Assembly (NCBI GenBank): GCA_038396605.1 | Contig: CP121690.1 | Location: 838,500 to 902,499, forward strand | Length of the DNA stretch: 64,000 nucleotides | Direction of reading: 5' to 3' | From: Eubacteriales bacterium mix99 | Lineage (GTDB): Bacteria; Bacillota; Clostridia; Caldicoprobacterales; DTU083 | Shown here: one piece after another, positions 60,529 to 64,000 of the stretch | Layout: the number at the start of each line of letters is the position of its first letter | How positions within the stretch are numbered: position 1 is the first letter of the stretch | Translations under genes and position numbers: made by a program | The notes under the pieces: generated by a model | What the model was told of the DNA's origin: nothing | What the model saw: only the letters and a program-made list of their open reading frames with translations | The model's database searches: none

Positions 60529-61488
60529 ATGGAATCACTGCATATTTTGGAAAACGCACTGCACAAACCGGCTGCAGTCCGGAAAAGAGAATATAAGTGG
60601 AAAAAAGTCAGGCAGAATTATATTTTGTATTTGTTTCTTTTACCTGCAGTTGTCTATATTTTAATCTTTCACTATATTCCAATCTATGGGATACAAATTG
60701 CTTTTAAAGACTTTGAGGCAACACAAGGCATTCTGGGGAGTCCATGGGTAGGATGGATCCATTTTCGAAGATTTTTTGAATCTTACCAATGTTTTGATCT
60801 GATCAGGAATACATTGGTTTTAAGCGTATACTCATTGATCGCCGGTTTCCCCATGCCCATTATTCTTGCTCTTATCTTAAACTATTCAACCATGAACCGG
60901 TTAAAAAAATTCACCCAAACCGTCACCTATGCACCACATTTTATTTCAACAGTTGTCATGGTAGGTATGATACTCGTGGTCTTTTCCCCTACTGGCATGG
61001 TTAATCAGTTCATCAAACTTGCAGGCGGCTCTCCAAAGGAGTTTATAGGGAATCCTGCAGTATTCAGACATCTATATGTCTGGTCAAGTGTGTGGAAAAA
61101 TACCGGATGGAGCTGTATTATCTATATCGCAACCCTCGCCGGAGTGAATCCGGAACTTCACGAGGCCGCAATTGTGGATGGTGCCAACAAAATCAACCGA
61201 ATCTGGCACATTGACATTCCTTCCATATTGCCAACCACCATCATCCTGCTTATTCTTCAACTGGGTTCCCTGATGAGCATTGGTTTTGAAAAAGCCTATC
61301 TGATGCAGAACAGTGTGAACCTGAGCGTATCAGAAATTATTTCCACCTATGTATACAAGATGGGAATTCAGGGGGCACAATACAGTTACTCGACAGCAAT
61401 TGGACTGTTGAACAATGTGATTAATTTTTTGCTGTTAATCACCGTCAATAAAATTGCTTCGAAAGTCAGCGATTCAAGTTTGTGGTAA
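60529..61488 (+). CDS. Sugar ABC transporter permease, LplB type
   Basis: A 319-residue permease: basic N-terminus, first helix with YIPIYGIQIAFKDFEATQGI, EAA-like loop HEAAIVDGANKINRIWHIDIP, and the ending NKIASKVSDSSLW. CGGAGGG lies 6 nt before the ATG. First gene of a three-gene operon (LplB, LplC, receptor) on the plus strand. No ATPase gene follows in the window. Confidence 0.94.
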   Translation: MESLHILENALHKPAAVRKREYKWKKVRQNYILYLFLLPAVVYILIFHYIPIYGIQIAFKDFEATQGILGSPWVGWIHFRRFFESYQCFDLIRNTLVLSVYSLIAGFPMPIILALILNYSTMNRLKKFTQTVTYAPHFISTVVMVGMILVVFSPTGMVNQFIKLAGGSPKEFIGNPAVFRHLYVWSSVWKNTGWSCIIYIATLAGVNPELHEAAIVDGANKINRIWHIDIPSILPTTIILLILQLGSLMSIGFEKAYLMQNSVNLSVSEIISTYVYKMGIQGAQYSYSTAIGLLNNVINFLLLITVNKIASKVSDSSLW

Positions 61489-61503
61489 GGAGGATTCTAT
61501 ATT

Positions 61504-62415
61504 ATGAGTGTATTTATCAAAAAACATCAGGGTATAAAAGATAATCGCAGTGACTTTTACTTCAACATTGTCGTAAACTGTATGTTGATCCTTGCACTTA
61601 CTATCGTTTTGTATCCGCTTTATTTCATCGTCATTGCTTCCATAAGTGATCCAAACGCCGTGAACAATGGACAGGTATTGTTTCTGCCAAAGAACATCGG
61701 CTTTTCCTGTTATAAAATCATCTTCCGGGACAGGGATATCTGGCAGGGCTATAGGAACACAATCTTTTATACTGTATTTGGTACTTTGTTGGGCCTCAGC
61801 GTTTCCCTCCCGGCTGCCTATTCGCTGTCAAGATCGGATTTGATCGGCCGTGGCTGGATCATGAAGTATTTCGTGCTTACCATGTTCTTTGGCGGAGGAT
61901 TGATTCCCACTTACCTGGTTGTAAAATCGCTGCATCTGACAAACACGCCGTTTGTTATGATGATTCTGGGCTCCGTTTCGGTATACAATATCATTGTTGC
62001 CAAGACCTTTTTTGAATCAACCATTCCAAAGGAATTACTGGAAGCTGCTTCGATAGACGGCTGCCCCAATGGAAAGTTCTTTTTCAGAATCGTTCTCCCG
62101 CTTTCCAAACCTATCGTAGCCGTGGTCACACTTACCTATGCCATAAGCCATTGGAATTCCTTTTTTAATGGCTTGATTTACTTAAGCAATCAGAGTCTTT
62201 ATCCTCTGCAACTGGTACTGCGTGAGATCCTGATCAGCAGTCAGCTGGTTCAGGGCGAAAATGTTGATCCCGATTCCATTGTTGAGCTGATGCGGGTTGC
62301 AGGTACGATTAAATATGGTGTAATCATCGTGTCCTCTCTCCCTGTATTGATAATCTATCCGTTTTTACAAAAGTATTTTACAAAAGGTATCATGATAGGC
62401 AGTATAAAAGGATGA
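61504..62415 (+). CDS. Sugar ABC transporter permease, LplC type
   Basis: A 303-residue permease with six helices, the loop LLEAASIDGCPNGKFFFRIVLPLSKP and the ending FLQKYFTKGIMIGSIKG. It starts 15 nt after the LplB stop with a ribosome site AAGGAGG. Partner of the permease upstream and the receptor downstream. Confidence 0.94.
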   Translation: MSVFIKKHQGIKDNRSDFYFNIVVNCMLILALTIVLYPLYFIVIASISDPNAVNNGQVLFLPKNIGFSCYKIIFRDRDIWQGYRNTIFYTVFGTLLGLSVSLPAAYSLSRSDLIGRGWIMKYFVLTMFFGGGLIPTYLVVKSLHLTNTPFVMMILGSVSVYNIIVAKTFFESTIPKELLEAASIDGCPNGKFFFRIVLPLSKPIVAVVTLTYAISHWNSFFNGLIYLSNQSLYPLQLVLREILISSQLVQGENVDPDSIVELMRVAGTIKYGVIIVSSLPVLIIYPFLQKYFTKGIMIGSIKG

Positions 62416-62561
62416 GAAGGATATGGAAATGGTTCGGACGGGTATGCTGCCTGTCAATAAGGAGGTGATAGCATTTCATAGCATATATCCATTTATCCGG
62501 GAGTTCACCATATTCCATCTTAAGACATCTTTATCAGGTAAAAATTGAAAGGAGTATCGTC

Positions 62562-64000
62562 ATGAAATTGAAAAAGTTTATTGCCTGCGGCCTGACGTTT
62601 CTGTTGATGGTATCTGCATTCGGATGCTCCGATAAAAAAGCATCAAAAGATGCCGATGCATCAACAGATGTTCCAAAAAACATGAACGCAGCAGATCTTC
62701 CGATCTTAAAAACACCCGAAACATACACCATCGCAATCAAGAAGGATGCTCAATCCGCCAAAAATCAAAGTGAAAAGGAATGTTCCATATACAGTGAGAA
62801 AAAAACCAATGTTAAAGTAAATTGGAACGAGATACCTTCAAGCGGCTGGACGGAAAAAACCAATGTGATGTTTGCATCAGGCGATCTGCCTGACGCTTTT
62901 GCCGGCGGTGTTGATGTCGTAAAGAATATGAAGTCCCTGGTCGCCCTGAACCCGTTGATCGAAAAGTATGGTCCTCATATCAGGAAGATGTTCAACAAAG
63001 TAGAAGGCCTCAAAAAGGCGGAAACTGCTCCGGATGGGAAAATCTATTCCCTTCCTGCAGGGGACAACAGTCCTAAAAACCTTGTCACGGATAACCTGTA
63101 CGTAAACCAGAACTGGCTCACCAGGCTTAATCTTAAAATCCCTGCCACTTTGGAAGAATTCTACGATGTTCTCAAGGCATTCAAAACAAGGGATCCAAAT
63201 GGGAATGGAAAAGCAGATGAAATTCCACTGGCCGTGTCAGAGGCTTACTACGCCAGTAAGCTTGACTGTTTGTACGGAATGTTCGGTACCCTTGGCAACT
63301 CCAGTTATATCCGTATTGAAGACGGGAAATGCATCTTTACCCCGGCAGAAGAAGGATATTATGAAGGGCTGAAGTTCTTCCATAAACTTTATTCCGAGAA
63401 ATTGATGAATCAGGATTACTTTACCGAAAGCATGGATCAGTTTACCGCCAAAGGCTTTGGCCCTGAAACGACCGAAGGTTTTGTAATGAGCTGGACCCCC
63501 AACAATATCATGGAAGAGGAAAGAAGCCACTCATATGTACCTGTGCTGCCAATGAAGGGGCCCAAAGGGGATTCGCTATGGTATCGGTCTTCTGAACCAC
63601 TTGGCGGCATGTCCGCTTTTACCATCACAACAAAATGTAAAGAACCGGCTGTTCTGCTCCGGTGGTACGATTTCCAGAACTCCAGCCTTGACATGGTTCA
63701 ACTGTGGAATTATGGCCCGGAAGGAAGCGGCTGCTGGAGAAAACTTGATGATGGAAAATGGGAAGTTACTGAGGATAATGTTCCGGAAGGGACTTCGATA
63801 ACCGCGTACCGGCGTACCATTGGTACGGTTGGAACGGTAACCTACAATATCTATTGCGACCCGGATGTAGAGGCTTATGAGAATGATCAGAGAACAAAGA
63901 AAAAGATTGAAACAGTAGAAGCCACACTGCCCTTTACTCCCAAAGAGGTCATGCCTGTTGGCCTGGATACTCCTGAAAATGTGGATAAAAGGAATCTGCT
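62562..64000 (+). CDS. Large sugar-binding lipoprotein (LplA type), truncated by the window edge
   Basis: The frame is open from ATG 62562 (GGAG 7-8 nt upstream) to the last base, giving about 479 residues without a stop. The signal peptide is MKLKKFIACGLTFLLMVSAF with lipobox AFGC, then an Asp/Lys/Ala linker. A calcium loop, DPNGNGKADE, lies near residue 210. Usual length for such receptors is 500-560 residues, so only the C-terminus is missing. It belongs to the importer controlled by the divergent AraC-type regulator. A 146-nt gap separates it from the LplC gene. Confidence 0.92.
   Translation, partial: MKLKKFIACGLTFLLMVSAFGCSDKKASKDADASTDVPKNMNAADLPILKTPETYTIAIKKDAQSAKNQSEKECSIYSEKKTNVKVNWNEIPSSGWTEKTNVMFASGDLPDAFAGGVDVVKNMKSLVALNPLIEKYGPHIRKMFNKVEGLKKAETAPDGKIYSLPAGDNSPKNLVTDNLYVNQNWLTRLNLKIPATLEEFYDVLKAFKTRDPNGNGKADEIPLAVSEAYYASKLDCLYGMFGTLGNSSYIRIEDGKCIFTPAEEGYYEGLKFFHKLYSEKLMNQDYFTESMDQFTAKGFGPETTEGFVMSWTPNNIMEEERSHSYVPVLPMKGPKGDSLWYRSSEPLGGMSAFTITTKCKEPAVLLRWYDFQNSSLDMVQLWNYGPEGSGCWRKLDDGKWEVTEDNVPEGTSITAYRRTIGTVGTVTYNIYCDPDVEAYENDQRTKKKIETVEATLPFTPKEVMPVGLDTPENVDKRNL

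Overview
The window looks like a chromosomal segment of a low-to-medium GC Bacillota, most likely a member of the Clostridia. Pointers are a CtsR-type operator in front of clpB, strong AGGAGG ribosome binding sites, TTG/GTG starts, Ktr potassium uptake, and several carbohydrate ABC importers of the LplB/LplC type that lack their own ATPase. No rRNA, tRNA, transposase, integrase or prophage was recognised.

Left third (1-22.2 kb): a complete type I-E CRISPR-Cas locus, all on the minus strand. It reads cas3, cse1, cse2, cas7, cas5, cas6e, cas1 and a cas2-DnaQ fusion, then runs straight into an array of at least 208 repeats in 12.66 kb that leaves the window on the left. Translated ORFs inside the array are artefacts of the repeat. 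The gap between cas2 and the first repeat is only 29 bp. The array itself carries information. The base next to the repeat is almost always a purine on the plus strand, which looks like a PAM-derived nucleotide. A two-spacer block is duplicated. Three spacer pairs look like independent captures from diverged copies of the same viral genes.

22.2-30.2 kb: a WYL-domain regulator with two small membrane proteins lies just upstream of cas3. Then come clpB with a CtsR operator, an ABC-F ATPase preceded by a leader peptide and two terminators (an attenuator), and an RpiR/SIS regulator.

30.2-36.6 kb: an operon for uptake and use of an amino sugar, probably ManNAc or a ManNAc-containing glycan. It has a binding protein, two permeases, a DUF4855 protein, NanE epimerase and a ROK kinase, behind a near-perfect sigma-A promoter. 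36.6-41.7 kb: a potassium block with KdpE, a short KdpD, a small membrane-anchored TrkA-like protein and, divergently, KtrB-KtrA.

41.7-64 kb: a carbohydrate-utilisation region. It holds three separate LplB/LplC/lipoprotein import systems, two large membrane AraC-type sensor-regulators, a LacI regulator, two overlapping Gfo/Idh/MocA oxidoreductases, a DUF1861 (GH43/GH130-like) protein, an XRE regulator and a bactofilin-like lipoprotein. The last binding protein runs off the right edge.
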